Source: Candidatus Bathyarchaeota archaeon
Lineage (GTDB): Archaea; Thermoproteota; Bathyarchaeia; Bathyarchaeales; UBA233
Assembly (NCBI GenBank): GCA_029907045.1
Contig: JARYMR010000014.1
Coordinates: 1 to 19,428, forward strand
Length of the DNA stretch: 19,428 nt
Direction: 5' to 3'
Numbering within the stretch: position 1 is the first letter of the stretch; every line of letters begins with the position of its first letter. The notes under the pieces were generated by a model that did no database searches, was not told the DNA's origin, and saw only the letters and a list, made by a program, of their open reading frames with translations. A program made the translations under genes and the position numbers. Below, one piece after another: positions 1 to 7,307 of the stretch.

Positions 1-561
1 GAGAAAACATGGGAAACTACAGAGGCTAAACAGGTTAGTCACCTCATTGACCTTATTGAGTATCGGCTCGGCTCGGAAGCGCAGTTTGAAGGCTTTAAAT
101 TTACAACTCCCGTTTCTAACATTAATATGGGGAATTCTGAAAGCGCATACAAACGGTTTAAAACAATGATTGAAAAATTGACATGCCAACTTGATTTGGC
201 TGAAAAAATAGAAGCAGTTAACGTAAGAAAAGTAGCTTTTAAGGTTTTGACAAAACATTTTATGCGTGACATTGCTGGGAATCTACGAGCCTTTTCCATG
301 CAAGGTTTCAGATGTAAATTATGTAGTAAACGTTTCAGACGTTTACCTCTTCGCGGCAAATGCCCCATATGCGGTGGAGAATTAACCCTTACCGTTTATC
401 GTGGTGGCATTGAAAAATACTTGGAGGCTGCGCAACATTTGGTTGATAAGTATGGTTTGCCGCGGTATTATGCGCAAAGAATTTCACTCATGAAAGAAGA
501 AATTGACTCTTTATTTGAAGGGAAAAAGCCAAAACAGATTAGCCTAACGGATTTTGCCTAA
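1..561 (+). CDS. polC: DNA polymerase D (Pol II) large subunit DP2, C-terminal part
   Basis: This is the carboxy end of the catalytic subunit of the archaeal replicative polymerase PolD; the gene enters from the left edge in frame 1 and is cut there. About 186 residues are present of a protein that usually exceeds 1,000. Seen: an open frame from base 1, a C-terminal zinc finger with CKLC and CPICGG pairs (coded around 313-381), then a helical stretch and a final tail ending QISLTDFA. The tail fits a PCNA-interacting (PIP) box, Q-x-x-L-x-x-F, as known at the DP2 C-terminus. Family knowledge: DP2 pairs with the exonuclease subunit DP1. PolD is missing from classical Crenarchaeota, which helps place the organism. 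The internal ATG at 127 is not the true start. The family assignment is secure. Confidence 0.93.
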   Translation, partial: EKTWETTEAKQVSHLIDLIEYRLGSEAQFEGFKFTTPVSNINMGNSESAYKRFKTMIEKLTCQLDLAEKIEAVNVRKVAFKVLTKHFMRDIAGNLRAFSMQGFRCKLCSKRFRRLPLRGKCPICGGELTLTVYRGGIEKYLEAAQHLVDKYGLPRYYAQRISLMKEEIDSLFEGKKPKQISLTDFA

Positions 562-604
562 GAAAACTTTTCTACACCAACAACCATAACTATTTTTGGT
601 GGGC

Positions 605-877
605 ATGTTAAAAGAGGCTTATCACCCCAACGCTTACTTGTCAAACATTAAAAATATTAAGCTTGGTCTTCAGGCGCGAACTAAAATATTGAGTGTTTTG
701 GATAAGGGTTCAGCGGACGCAAAAGCAATTGCCAAAGAAACTGGAATGCGGTACAGCGTTATTATGCACCATTTAAGGCTTTTAGAGGCAGAGGGAATTG
801 TGGAACGCAAAGGCAGCAAACCGCACACGTGGACTGTTACTGGATTAGGGCAGAAACGTTTGGTTAACCTTAGCTAA
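605..877 (+). CDS. Small winged-helix (ArsR-like) DNA-binding protein
   Basis: A 90-residue protein consisting almost entirely of one winged helix-turn-helix. A helix resembling ARTKILSVLD is followed by a second helix, the recognition helix (METGM-like turn then YSVIMHHLRLLEAEGIV) and a wing with WTVTGLGQKRL. This ArsR/MarR-type layout suggests a DNA-binding regulator, but there is no sensor domain and no metal-binding cysteines, so the ligand is unknown. I chose ATG 605. TTG 596 and GTG 599 are in the same frame and would add three residues. The only Shine-Dalgarno-like bases (GGTGGG) sit right against the ATG, so a leaderless or coupled start is possible. It follows DP2 by about 43 nt in the same direction and overlaps the mazG-like gene tail to tail by 8 nt. 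Confidence 0.75.
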   Translation: MLKEAYHPNAYLSNIKNIKLGLQARTKILSVLDKGSADAKAIAKETGMRYSVIMHHLRLLEAEGIVERKGSKPHTWTVTGLGQKRLVNLS

Positions 878-1160
878 AAGGGCATCGACATGGAGAACTC
901 TTACACTTTGGACATACATTCTCATATTTGTTAAAAGCTGCCTTTTCAAGGTCCACATTTACGACATTCGCAAGCGAAGCTAACCACGCAATCACATCTG
1001 CAAACTCGTCTTCCAAAGCTTTTTTGTCTCTTGTTTTTAATGCTTCTCCTAACTCCTTTACCTCCTCTACAAGCCAGTTATATGTTCCGTTGGCTCCTCG
1101 TTTGGAATCTTTGTGGAAATATAGGCGGTGCATCATTTTCTGAAACTCATGTATATGCAA
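870..1160 (-). CDS. MazG-like nucleotide pyrophosphohydrolase
   Basis: A 96-residue all-alpha NTP pyrophosphohydrolase of the MazG superfamily, expected to hydrolyse (d)NTPs to NMP and PPi with Mg2+ as a house-cleaning enzyme. Seen: the metal-binding pattern EExxE (E32, E33, E36) and ExxD (E52, D55, in LEDEFADVIAW). The tail carries four cysteines (C83, C86, C91, C93 in CPKCKSSPCRC), which could bind zinc. The start is TTG at 1160: the sequence AAGGTGA lies 6 nt upstream, a better ribosome site than at the internal ATGs (1136 and 1133). The gene is convergent with the winged-helix gene. Substrate preference cannot be read from the sequence. Confidence 0.85.
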   Translation of the reverse strand: MHIHEFQKMMHRLYFHKDSKRGANGTYNWLVEEVKELGEALKTRDKKALEDEFADVIAWLASLANVVNVDLEKAAFNKYENVCPKCKSSPCRCPFS

Positions 1161-1237
1161 CTCAACTCACCTTCTACTGTGAAACGAGCAGTTTTTAAGA
1201 TAAAAAAGCATCTAACCTTTCAGTTTGGACGTGATAA

Positions 1238-1405
1238 TCTATACATGCTATTGTTAGAAATTATAGAGAAGAGGATAGGGAGAATTGCCGTTCGCTGTGG
1301 CGGGAACTAACTGAGTGGCACCGAGAAATAGAACTTTTCATGGATTTTTCTGATTACAAGTGGAAGCGTGGACCTAAGCTTTTCGGATACAAATTTAACT
1401 ATTAG
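1238..1405 (+). pseudogene. Decayed GNAT acetyltransferase remnant with internal deletion
   Basis: An open frame runs from just after a TAA (1235-1237) to TAG 1403-1405 with no ATG, GTG or TTG at its head. Its first half reads YREEDRENCRSLWRELTEWH (coded 1262-1321), which looks like the N-terminal beta1-alpha1 region of GNAT N-acetyltransferases. The second half (FMDFSDYKWKRGPKLFGYKF, about 1337-1396) resembles the last strands of the same kind of protein. The acetyl-CoA-binding core in between is absent. I infer an ancestral gene of roughly 150-160 residues that lost its start and about 100 central residues. The 3' end overlaps the end of the DUF488 gene on the other strand by 11 nt. No expression signal is visible. 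The family call is from pattern memory. Confidence 0.45.
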
Positions 1406-1823
1406 ATAAAGCCCTTTGTCCCTTTTCAATTATGTGGTGGACTTTGACGCCCTTCCTTTCTAAATGTGCTGAGATAAACCGTCTATGGCAGTATTTTGGG
1501 TTCACTTCCATACACATGATGCACGCACGCTTGTTTTGTGCAATTTCCAAAAGCCTTCTTATTCCTTCTCTGAAAATTTTGGTTCGAATGTGCTTTTTGT
1601 ATCCGCCTCGCCTATAACCTCCAAGCTCTTTGCCAAGCCAAACATATTCTATGCCATGTTGAGGAAGCCACTTTTCCATTTGTTCTTTTTTGAAATGTTC
1701 AATTTTTGATGTTGGAAAACTTCGAATATCCACAAGAACTGCAATTTCATGCTCATTCAACAAGTCTAAGAACTTTTCTATAGAACGATTACTATGTCCA
1801 ATGGTCCATAGTGTAGTTTGCAA
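1395..1823 (-). CDS. DUF488 family protein
   Basis: A 142-residue member of the widespread DUF488 family. Seen: TIGHSNR (7-13), VDIRSFP (31-37), LGKELGG (63-69) and the cysteine/histidine block CMEVNPKYCHR (104-114), all hallmarks of the family, whose biochemical role is unsettled. The only reasonable start is TTG 1823, since the next methionine is beyond residue 45 and would remove the TIGHSNR motif. The TTG lies 2 nt after the stop of the flavoprotein gene, so translation is probably coupled to it. It is the last gene of the apparent glyA-flavoprotein-DUF488 transcript. Confidence 0.87.
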   Translation of the reverse strand: MQTTLWTIGHSNRSIEKFLDLLNEHEIAVLVDIRSFPTSKIEHFKKEQMEKWLPQHGIEYVWLGKELGGYRRGGYKKHIRTKIFREGIRRLLEIAQNKRACIMCMEVNPKYCHRRFISAHLERKGVKVHHIIEKGQRALSNS

Positions 1824-1825
1824 CT

Positions 1826-2428
1826 TTACCGCTTACTTTCCAGTTCTTTAAGGATTAGCTTCACCAAATTGTCCAGTCGGTCTCTAACTTTTTCATTCTC
1901 AAGAAGGTCTCCATAAATGGAGCCTTTGCCATATTCAGCTGATTGAAGTAGAAGCGATGGAGGCGGGTTTTTGCAGTCATAATGGTTTAGAATTATACTA
2001 TGATATACGAGGTCGCCGCCTGCGGGGACATTTCCAACAACTATTAGGGCTATAATCTTGTTTAGAATTGTGTTTTTGAATTCTTCATAACTTTTAAAGA
2101 CACCTTGTGCCCTCTCAGTGAAGGCACTATAAAGTCCTGCAGGTTTGCCGCCGTAAGTGGGAACCGCAAGTATGATGACATCTGCTTCTTTCATTTTTTT
2201 GTAAATCTTTGGAACATCATCCCGTATCGGGCATTGTTCTTCTTTACCTCTGAGCTTAAGACCGAAACACTCATAATTACAATGACTGCAAGGTTTTACT
2301 TCATAGTCGTAGATGTTGATTGTTTCGGTTTCGAATTTTTGAGCTTTTAACTTTCCAAGCACGTATTCCATAGAGTTTAAGCAGTTGCCTCTTTTCCTTG
2401 CGCTGAATGCTATTCCTAAGGCTTTCAT
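1826..2428 (-). CDS. Flavodoxin-fold NAD(P)H-dependent FMN reductase, iron-sulfur flavoprotein-like
   Basis: A 200-residue flavodoxin-like protein of the NADPH-dependent FMN reductase type. Seen: an N-terminal strand and phosphate-binding loop (GIAFSARKRGNC, 5-16), a middle block ADVIILAVPTYGGKPAG (82-98) that in this fold lines the FMN, and four cysteines at 47, 50, 54 and 66 (PCSHCNYEC then C after 11 residues). The compact cysteine motif recalls the [4Fe-4S] site of archaeal iron-sulfur flavoproteins (Isf), though the spacing is not the classical one, so cluster binding is an inference. The gene starts 9 nt after glyA and ends 2 nt before the DUF488 gene. Electron donor and acceptor are unknown. 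Confidence 0.82.
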   Translation of the reverse strand: MKALGIAFSARKRGNCLNSMEYVLGKLKAQKFETETINIYDYEVKPCSHCNYECFGLKLRGKEEQCPIRDDVPKIYKKMKEADVIILAVPTYGGKPAGLYSAFTERAQGVFKSYEEFKNTILNKIIALIVVGNVPAGGDLVYHSIILNHYDCKNPPPSLLLQSAEYGKGSIYGDLLENEKVRDRLDNLVKLILKELESKR

Positions 2429-2437
2429 GATTTTGTT

Positions 2438-3754
2438 CTACCGAATTTTTATGTATTTGTAGGCTTCTGTGGAGTTTTCAAAGCAGTAATACACTTTTTG
2501 GTAGTCTTTTCGGAATTCTGCCACATCCACCCTTACCTTTTCTGGTGGTTCTTTGTTTATTATTACTCGTTTGATGAATTCTGCTATTTCAATCATTTCT
2601 GGCTCTTTCATTCCAAGCCTTGTGACTTCTGAAACTCCAAGTCTTATTCCGCCTGGATGTTGAAAATGCCTTCCTTCCTTAATGTCCCATGGCAACAAAT
2701 TCCTATTTATTATTATGTTTGCCTTCTCCAAAGTTTCTTCGATTGTTCCACCGTCGCCATATTTCGTAATGTCTATTATCATCACATGGGATTCCGTGAA
2801 ACCTTTATGTTCCGCTAAAACATTAAATCCCCTTTCATAAAGGGCTTGAGCTAAAGCTTTAGCGTTCTTCACTATTTGGTTCGCATATTCCTTTCCAAAC
2901 TCGAGCATTTCTGCACAGGCAATAGTAACCCCAGCAACAGCATGCAAGTGATGATTGCTAACCATTCCTGGAAAGGTTGCCCGCTTTATTTTTTCAGCAT
3001 ACTTTTCCCAAGATAGAACTCCGCCATGTTGAGGTCCAAAGAAAGTCTTATGCGTGCTTAGGCTTACAACGTCTGCGCCTTCTCTAAGGGGGTCTTGGAA
3101 TTTTCCTCCAGCAATTAAGCCCGCGACATGGGCGGCATCATATCCCACAGTTCCGCCTATGGAGCGAATCATGTCTGCGAGTTCTTTGATTGGGTGAGGG
3201 AATGGAAAAACGCTTGCACCAAACATTACGAGTTTTGGTGGTTTTCCCTCTGCTGCCAATTTCTCAATTCTTTGTTTTGCTTTGTCAACATCTATGTTCA
3301 ATTCTTTATAGTCTAAAGGCATGTATTCAACAATTAAACCGTGAACAGCGCCCGCTGTGCCTCCTAACTCTTTTTTGCCCATTGTTATGTGTCCGCCGCA
3401 GGGAATGGATAGTGCCATCATTGTATCGCCTGGTTCTGTAAACGCTGTGTAAACAACTAGGTTTGCCACAACTCCTGAAATTGGTCTGACATCCACAAAT
3501 TCCGCCTTGAAGAGCTTTTTCATGAGTTCGATGCATTTGTTTTCCACTTGGTCTATGAAGCGGCAGCCAGCGTAGACACGTTCTCCTGGCCATCCTTCAG
3601 CATAGCGGTTTCCAAAATCTGTTGTGAGGGCTTCGCGAACGGCTGGGCTTGGGATGTTTTCGCTTGCTATAAGCGGAATGTTTTCTTGGAACCACTTGTG
3701 ATGTTGTTGGAGGAGACCAAGCACATAATTATATTCGTCTTGTGAACTTGACAT
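2438..3754 (-). CDS. glyA: Serine hydroxymethyltransferase
   Basis: A PLP enzyme interconverting serine and glycine with transfer of a one-carbon unit to a pterin carrier (tetrahydrofolate or, in many archaea, tetrahydromethanopterin). The predicted protein has 438 residues, a normal family length. Seen: IPLIASENIPS near the N-terminus, YAEGWPGERVYAG (52-64), the PLP-contacting YDAAHVAGLIAGG (205-217) with D206, and the Schiff-base lysine K236 in LSTHKTFFGPQHGG. The start is ATG 3754: AGGTG lies 6 nt upstream. The in-frame GTG at 3763 overlaps that ribosome site and is less likely. It heads an apparent minus-strand operon with the flavoprotein and DUF488 genes and is divergent from secG. A TATA-like TTTTTATTT on the minus strand near 3795-3805 is suitably placed. 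Confidence 0.96.
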   Translation of the reverse strand: MSSSQDEYNYVLGLLQQHHKWFQENIPLIASENIPSPAVREALTTDFGNRYAEGWPGERVYAGCRFIDQVENKCIELMKKLFKAEFVDVRPISGVVANLVVYTAFTEPGDTMMALSIPCGGHITMGKKELGGTAGAVHGLIVEYMPLDYKELNIDVDKAKQRIEKLAAEGKPPKLVMFGASVFPFPHPIKELADMIRSIGGTVGYDAAHVAGLIAGGKFQDPLREGADVVSLSTHKTFFGPQHGGVLSWEKYAEKIKRATFPGMVSNHHLHAVAGVTIACAEMLEFGKEYANQIVKNAKALAQALYERGFNVLAEHKGFTESHVMIIDITKYGDGGTIEETLEKANIIINRNLLPWDIKEGRHFQHPGGIRLGVSEVTRLGMKEPEMIEIAEFIKRVIINKEPPEKVRVDVAEFRKDYQKVYYCFENSTEAYKYIKIR

Positions 3755-3865
3755 TGCAAACACCTTTTTGCATCAAACTATCATCCATCCACAAATAAAA
3801 ACTCTTTCGAAATGGCATAACATTAATAATGGAGATAAAGCACCATATTAAAAGGAGGGCGTTAA

Positions 3866-4033
3866 ATGAGCAAGAAAAAGAAAGAGAAAGCAGCGCCAAT
3901 GCCTGCTGCAAGTGCTGGTCTTCTAAGATTTTTTGAGGAGGAAACGGAAGGGGTAAAGGTTCGTCCCGAGATTCTTGTGGGTTTGGCAATAGCCCTAATA
4001 GTAGTAGTTGTTTTGGCTCGTATTTTCTTTTAG
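3866..4033 (+). CDS. secG: Preprotein translocase Sec61-beta/SecG subunit
   Basis: A 55-residue tail-anchored membrane protein. Seen: a lysine-rich N-terminus (MSKKKKEKAA), the conserved archaeal block AGLLRFFEEETEG (17-29), the pre-membrane VKVRPEILV, and one transmembrane helix at about 36-55 rich in I, V, L and A. This layout is diagnostic for archaeal Sec61-beta, the small subunit of the SecYE-beta channel, with its N-terminus in the cytoplasm. ATG 3866 is preceded by AAAGGAGGG, a strong ribosome site with 7 nt spacing. The gene is divergent from glyA and overlaps the next gene tail to tail by 4 nt. Confidence 0.93.
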   Translation: MSKKKKEKAAPMPAASAGLLRFFEEETEGVKVRPEILVGLAIALIVVVVLARIFF

Positions 4034-4317
4034 CGGCGAGAAGGTGCATGTAAAACTTCTATTCGCTGCACAGAGTTTAAGTGAATGAATATTTCGCTTC
4101 TTTCTTCTCTTCCAGCCACTTGCGGTATTGGTTGGGCTATGGTTGCCCGCATAATAATTGCTTCTGCTTCCGAAAGCCAAATCCCCGCGGGTTCTCTGGT
4201 TACTGCTGCCAAAGTTCCTTCAAAACCATAAGAGGGGTCTAAAATTACCCGTAGTTTCTTTCCTAAATTTTTTTCGAGCATGTGAAATATTGTTGGGGGG
4301 ATAGATTGGTCTGGCAT
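4030..4317 (-). CDS. Small Sm-like/SH3-barrel-like protein of unknown function
   Basis: A 95-residue protein that I cannot name with certainty. The centre alternates short strands and a conserved-looking turn: LGKKLRVILDPSYGFEGTLAAVT (18-40), then GIWLSEAEAIIM, and a final pair of strands EIFIHLNSVQRIEVL (75-89). This resembles the Sm fold (G-x-x-hydrophobic then F-x-G-x-L, closing with a strand ending in I). The usual archaeal LSm RG motif is absent, so a diverged Sm-like or other SH3-type barrel is the best description. If it is Sm-like, RNA binding as a ring would be the expectation, but this is inference. ATG 4315-4317 is the start. The gene is convergent with secG. Confidence 0.6.
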   Translation of the reverse strand: MPDQSIPPTIFHMLEKNLGKKLRVILDPSYGFEGTLAAVTREPAGIWLSEAEAIIMRATIAQPIPQVAGREERSEIFIHLNSVQRIEVLHAPSRR

Positions 4318-4569
4318 CGGGTTCGCAAAGTGTATAATCAGCAGTTTACAAATAAAACAGTTACCCTTCTGAAATATTGTATGCTTAATATTGCCGTAAT
4401 TTTCTTCGTCCTCTTACCTACATTTCTTTTTTCACTTTCATGTCAAAATTAATTTATCATGTTATGAATCGATTATGCGAATAATGTCTCAACTTCCATG
4501 GTGGAACAACTTCAACTCACGACACTTTAATATGCTTGTTAAACTTTCATAGAAAATTCGCCGAGAAAG
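4318..4569. other. Intergenic region upstream of the DUF2070 gene
   Basis: About 250 nt without a supported gene; all frames are broken and the stretch is AT-rich. It must hold the minus-strand promoter of the Sm-like gene on its left and the plus-strand promoter of the DUF2070 gene on its right. A TATA-like ACTTTAATATGC lies at about 4522-4533, some 40 nt before ATG 4570. About 20 nt upstream of it is a short hairpin (TTCCA at 4494-4498, loop TGG, TGGAA at 4502-4506) inside a repeated CAACTTC (4489-4495 and 4508-4514). I see no tRNA, C/D box or riboswitch-like element here. Confidence 0.5.
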
Positions 4570-6399
4570 ATGCATATGCAAAGGGGAAATTCGCTAAAAA
4601 TTTCTATGGATGAAGCTGTTAAACATTATTCCTCCCTCTTTAAGCTACCGTCCTACAAAAAAGTAATTTTGTTTTTGGCGGTGATTTGTACAAGCGTAGG
4701 GCTTGCTTTTACAAGCGCTCTCTTTTCTGTTTTAGAAGGCTTAGTTCTCGGCTTATTTTTGGGCATTTCCCTATTTTCCATAAATTTTATTGTTGATTTC
4801 TTTACAACCTTCAGGCTTTTAAGACGCGAACCCATTTATGATGTGAGGCGAACGGTAGCTTTTTCTCTTTACTGTTGGGTTTTATGGTTCCTTTTTATTG
4901 TTGGAGGAGCCTTTGTTACCATATTTGTAGGCGTAGCATGGTTAGTTAGGCTTTTGTTTTTGGGTTTCTCAGCAGTGTTAATCCTACGTTTAATAGTGTT
5001 AAATTCGACATCCTTCGTCAGCTATAAACGGCTTTTCGCAGCCTCAGTTTTTCAACCCTTTTCATGCATCATTCCATTTCTGTTTATCTTGACAAAGGCT
5101 GGTTATCCCTTCAATATTTATTATACACTTCTCTTCTTCGTTTCTTCACTTATTGTGAGCATAGCCTCAAGTTTCCTTTTCATTTTTGCCTTAAATGATA
5201 TTGGTAAACAGATGCTCGGTTTTCCTTCCATATCAATTTTCAAGGCTTTTCTGCTTAACTGGATAGCTGACTTAAATGCTCCCTTTGAGGAGTTTCTTGA
5301 AAGGTTAGGTGAAAAGCATACTGTGGAAGTTTTCTTAATAAAATTTAGCTCTTCTAAGCCCAAGGCGTTTATCGTTACGCCTTCCATTCATCCAGGGCCT
5401 TTCAAAAATATTGGGAGCAGCCTTCTACCTTCCGAACTTAAAACTGCATTAGAGAAAAAATTGAATTGCAGTGTTTGTGTTCCTCATGGGTTGTTTGGGC
5501 ATGAATTTGATTTGGCTTCTCAAATTCAAAACCAAAAAGTAATTGATAAAATTGTTGAGCATGCTGATTTTGAGGGTCAAGAAGCAAAGGCTACACCCTT
5601 TATCAAGGTTAGCAATGGTTTTGCCACGGTGTGCTGCCAAATTTTCGGCAATTGCACCTTTCTCTCTTTCACTCTAGCCCCTAAAACAACTGAAGATTTC
5701 CCACCTGAGCTGGGAATGTTCATTCGCCAAGAAGCCGAAAGATATGGGCTGAATTGTTGTGTTATTGTTAACGCTCATAATAGCATTGATGGAATAGTGA
5801 ATATGCAAGAAGCATTAGATGCCCTGAAAGAGGCTGCAGCGGCATGCTTACAAAAGACGGTTTCTCAAGAGAGGTTACCTTTTGATGTGGGCGCTGCAAC
5901 GGTTATTCCCGGGGAATTCGGTCTTAAAGATGGCATGGGACCCGGCGGCATCACAGTTGTTGCTGTTAAGGTTGGCGCTCAAAAAACTGCTTATGTGGTG
6001 GTTGACGGGAATAATATGGTTGCTGGGCTACGTGAAAAAATCATCTCGACTCTCCATTCTGTAGGAATCCATGATGGTGAAGTCTTCACAACGGACACCC
6101 ATTCGGTAAATGCTGTGGTTTTGAATAAGCGTGGCTACCATCCTGTTGGCGAAGTTATTGACCATGAAACTCTAATCGGCTACGCTAAGAAGGCAGCAAT
6201 TACTGCGTTGTCTGATATGGAGCAGGTTAAGGTTGCATGCCGAAGAATAACAGTTTCTGATGTGACGGTGATTGGGGAGAACTTGCTTGAAAAACTCTGT
6301 ATTCTCATTGGCAGAACTATTCAAAAAGCAAAGAAAATTGTTATTCCCATATTTGCAGCCAGCGGGCTTCTTCTAATGTTGCTTTTGCTGTATGTGTGA
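4570..6399 (+). CDS. DUF2070 family membrane protein
   Basis: A 609-residue archaeal integral membrane protein of the DUF2070 family, function unknown. Seen, in order: about six hydrophobic segments in residues 31-208; a large soluble domain (about 245-585) with motifs IHPGPFKNIGSS (273-284), PHGLFGHEFDLAS (305-317), NAHNS (401-405), GPGGITVVAV, VVDGNNMVAGLREK (477-490) and TDTHSVNAV (508-516); and a C-terminal transmembrane helix (about 590-608). The repeated His, Asp and Asn in these motifs (H274, H306, H311, H403, D509, H511) suggest a metal-dependent hydrolase site; this is inference. ATG 4570 is used; ATG 4576 is also possible. No strong ribosome site is visible. The gene lies 42 nt upstream of porG on the same strand, so shared transcription is possible. 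Confidence 0.85.
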   Translation: MHMQRGNSLKISMDEAVKHYSSLFKLPSYKKVILFLAVICTSVGLAFTSALFSVLEGLVLGLFLGISLFSINFIVDFFTTFRLLRREPIYDVRRTVAFSLYCWVLWFLFIVGGAFVTIFVGVAWLVRLLFLGFSAVLILRLIVLNSTSFVSYKRLFAASVFQPFSCIIPFLFILTKAGYPFNIYYTLLFFVSSLIVSIASSFLFIFALNDIGKQMLGFPSISIFKAFLLNWIADLNAPFEEFLERLGEKHTVEVFLIKFSSSKPKAFIVTPSIHPGPFKNIGSSLLPSELKTALEKKLNCSVCVPHGLFGHEFDLASQIQNQKVIDKIVEHADFEGQEAKATPFIKVSNGFATVCCQIFGNCTFLSFTLAPKTTEDFPPELGMFIRQEAERYGLNCCVIVNAHNSIDGIVNMQEALDALKEAAAACLQKTVSQERLPFDVGAATVIPGEFGLKDGMGPGGITVVAVKVGAQKTAYVVVDGNNMVAGLREKIISTLHSVGIHDGEVFTTDTHSVNAVVLNKRGYHPVGEVIDHETLIGYAKKAAITALSDMEQVKVACRRITVSDVTVIGENLLEKLCILIGRTIQKAKKIVIPIFAASGLLLMLLLLYV

Positions 6400-6441
6400 G
6401 CTAACACTAATAAAGGCGAAGCGTTCACCTTTTCATTTCCA

Positions 6442-7014
6442 GTGGAAGGGAAAATATTGCTAAAGGAAATTAGAATTCACGGTCGTGGGGGGCAAGGCAG
6501 CGTCACAGCCGCTGACCTTTTAGCTCATGCAGCTTTTCTTGAGGGCAAATGGGTTCAAGCTATTCCCTATTTTGGTGCTGAACGCCGTGGGGCTCCAGTC
6601 AAAGCCTTTGCAAGAATAAGCGACGAACTGATTCTTGCGCATAGCCAAATTTACAATCCTGACTATGTCATAGTGCTTGACCCAGCCATTTACAAGTTTG
6701 TGGATGTGACTGAAGGTTTGAAGAAAAATGGCGTAATTATAATGAATACAACCAAGAAACCAGAAGAAATAGGTTTAGAGGGTTGGCGAATTGCCACCGT
6801 TGATGCCACTGGAATCGCCATCGAACTCAATCTTCTTGTCGCTGGGTTGCCGGTTGTTAACACTGCCATTATAGGTGCTTTTGCTAAAGCAACCGACGAG
6901 GTTAGATTAGAAAGTGTTTTGAAAGCTATTAAAGAAACATGGGTAGGCGTTGCTGGCGAGAAAAATGCGAGGGCAGCGGAACTCGCCTATGAACGTTTGA
7001 TAAAAGGATGGTGA
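6442..7014 (+). CDS. porG: Pyruvate:ferredoxin oxidoreductase, gamma subunit
   Basis: The gamma subunit of the four-subunit oxidoreductase that converts pyruvate and CoA to acetyl-CoA and CO2 with reduction of ferredoxin. Seen: [19 protein letters not shown] near the N-terminus, [18 protein letters not shown], and the C-terminal [15 protein letters not shown], all typical of this domain, which contacts CoA. Length is 190 residues from GTG 6442. Homologues usually begin just before the [11 protein letters not shown] block, so TTG 6457, preceded by GGAAGGG, is a serious alternative start. It is the first gene of a compact porG-porD-porA-porB operon, and its TGA stop is embedded in the ribosome site of porD. 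Related valine or 2-oxoacid enzymes cannot be fully excluded. Confidence 0.92.
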   Translation: MEGKILLKEIRIHGRGGQGSVTAADLLAHAAFLEGKWVQAIPYFGAERRGAPVKAFARISDELILAHSQIYNPDYVIVLDPAIYKFVDVTEGLKKNGVIIMNTTKKPEEIGLEGWRIATVDATGIAIELNLLVAGLPVVNTAIIGAFAKATDEVRLESVLKAIKETWVGVAGEKNARAAELAYERLIKGW

Positions 7015-7021
7015 GAATAAT

Positions 7022-7306
7022 ATGAAAAGCATCCCTAAAACTCGTAAAGAAATGCCTCTAACACCACTCTCATATCCAACCATGGGCAGCATGGGAAAAA
7101 CTGGGTCTTGGAGAACTTTTCGTCCAGAAATTGACTATTCAAAATGCACCCGATGTACTATATGCTGGGTTTATTGTCCAGACGCTGCTATAACACGGCA
7201 AGAAGATGACACCCCACAAATAGACTATGAATACTGCAAGGGCTGTGGAATATGTGCTAACGAGTGCCCCGTTAAAGCAATCACGATGCGTAGGGAGGAG
7301 GAATAA
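7022..7306 (+). CDS. porD: Pyruvate:ferredoxin oxidoreductase, delta subunit (2[4Fe-4S] ferredoxin)
   Basis: A 94-residue ferredoxin-like subunit that passes electrons from the catalytic site to external ferredoxin. Seen: two complete [4Fe-4S] motifs, C42-x2-C45-x2-C48-x3-C52 followed by P, and C72-x2-C75-x2-C78-x3-C82 followed by P. The 35-residue N-terminal extension (LTPLSYPTMGSMGKTGSWRT) is typical of por/vor delta subunits. ATG 7022 has GGTGAG 6 nt upstream, overlapping the porG stop. Only one nucleotide separates its TAA from the porA ATG, so translation is tightly coupled. Confidence 0.95.
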   Translation: MKSIPKTRKEMPLTPLSYPTMGSMGKTGSWRTFRPEIDYSKCTRCTICWVYCPDAAITRQEDDTPQIDYEYCKGCGICANECPVKAITMRREEE

Positions 7307-7307
7307 A

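Noticed and set aside
1128..1310. A 60-residue plus-strand reading frame overlapping the mazG-like 5' end
   Set aside because: It overlaps the start and ribosome site of the mazG-like gene, has no family resemblance, and the GNAT-like remnant lies in a different frame of the same stretch.
1231..1313. GTGATAA and CTGA as possible C and D boxes
   Set aside because: The boxes are about 75 nt apart with no internal D'/C' pair and no terminal stem, unlike the real element at 18789.
1576..1595. A GGTTCGAA motif reminiscent of a tRNA T-loop
   Set aside because: There is no surrounding T-stem, anticodon arm or acceptor stem; it lies inside the DUF488 coding sequence.
3327..3593. An Arg/His/Cys-rich 88-residue frame within glyA
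   Set aside because: It is an out-of-frame reading of glyA on the same strand; the composition is an artefact of codon shift.
4489..4514. Short hairpin TTCCA-TGG-TGGAA and repeated CAACTTC upstream of DUF2070
   Set aside because: A five-pair stem with a 3-nt loop in AT-rich DNA is expected by chance; kept only as a note in the intergenic entry.
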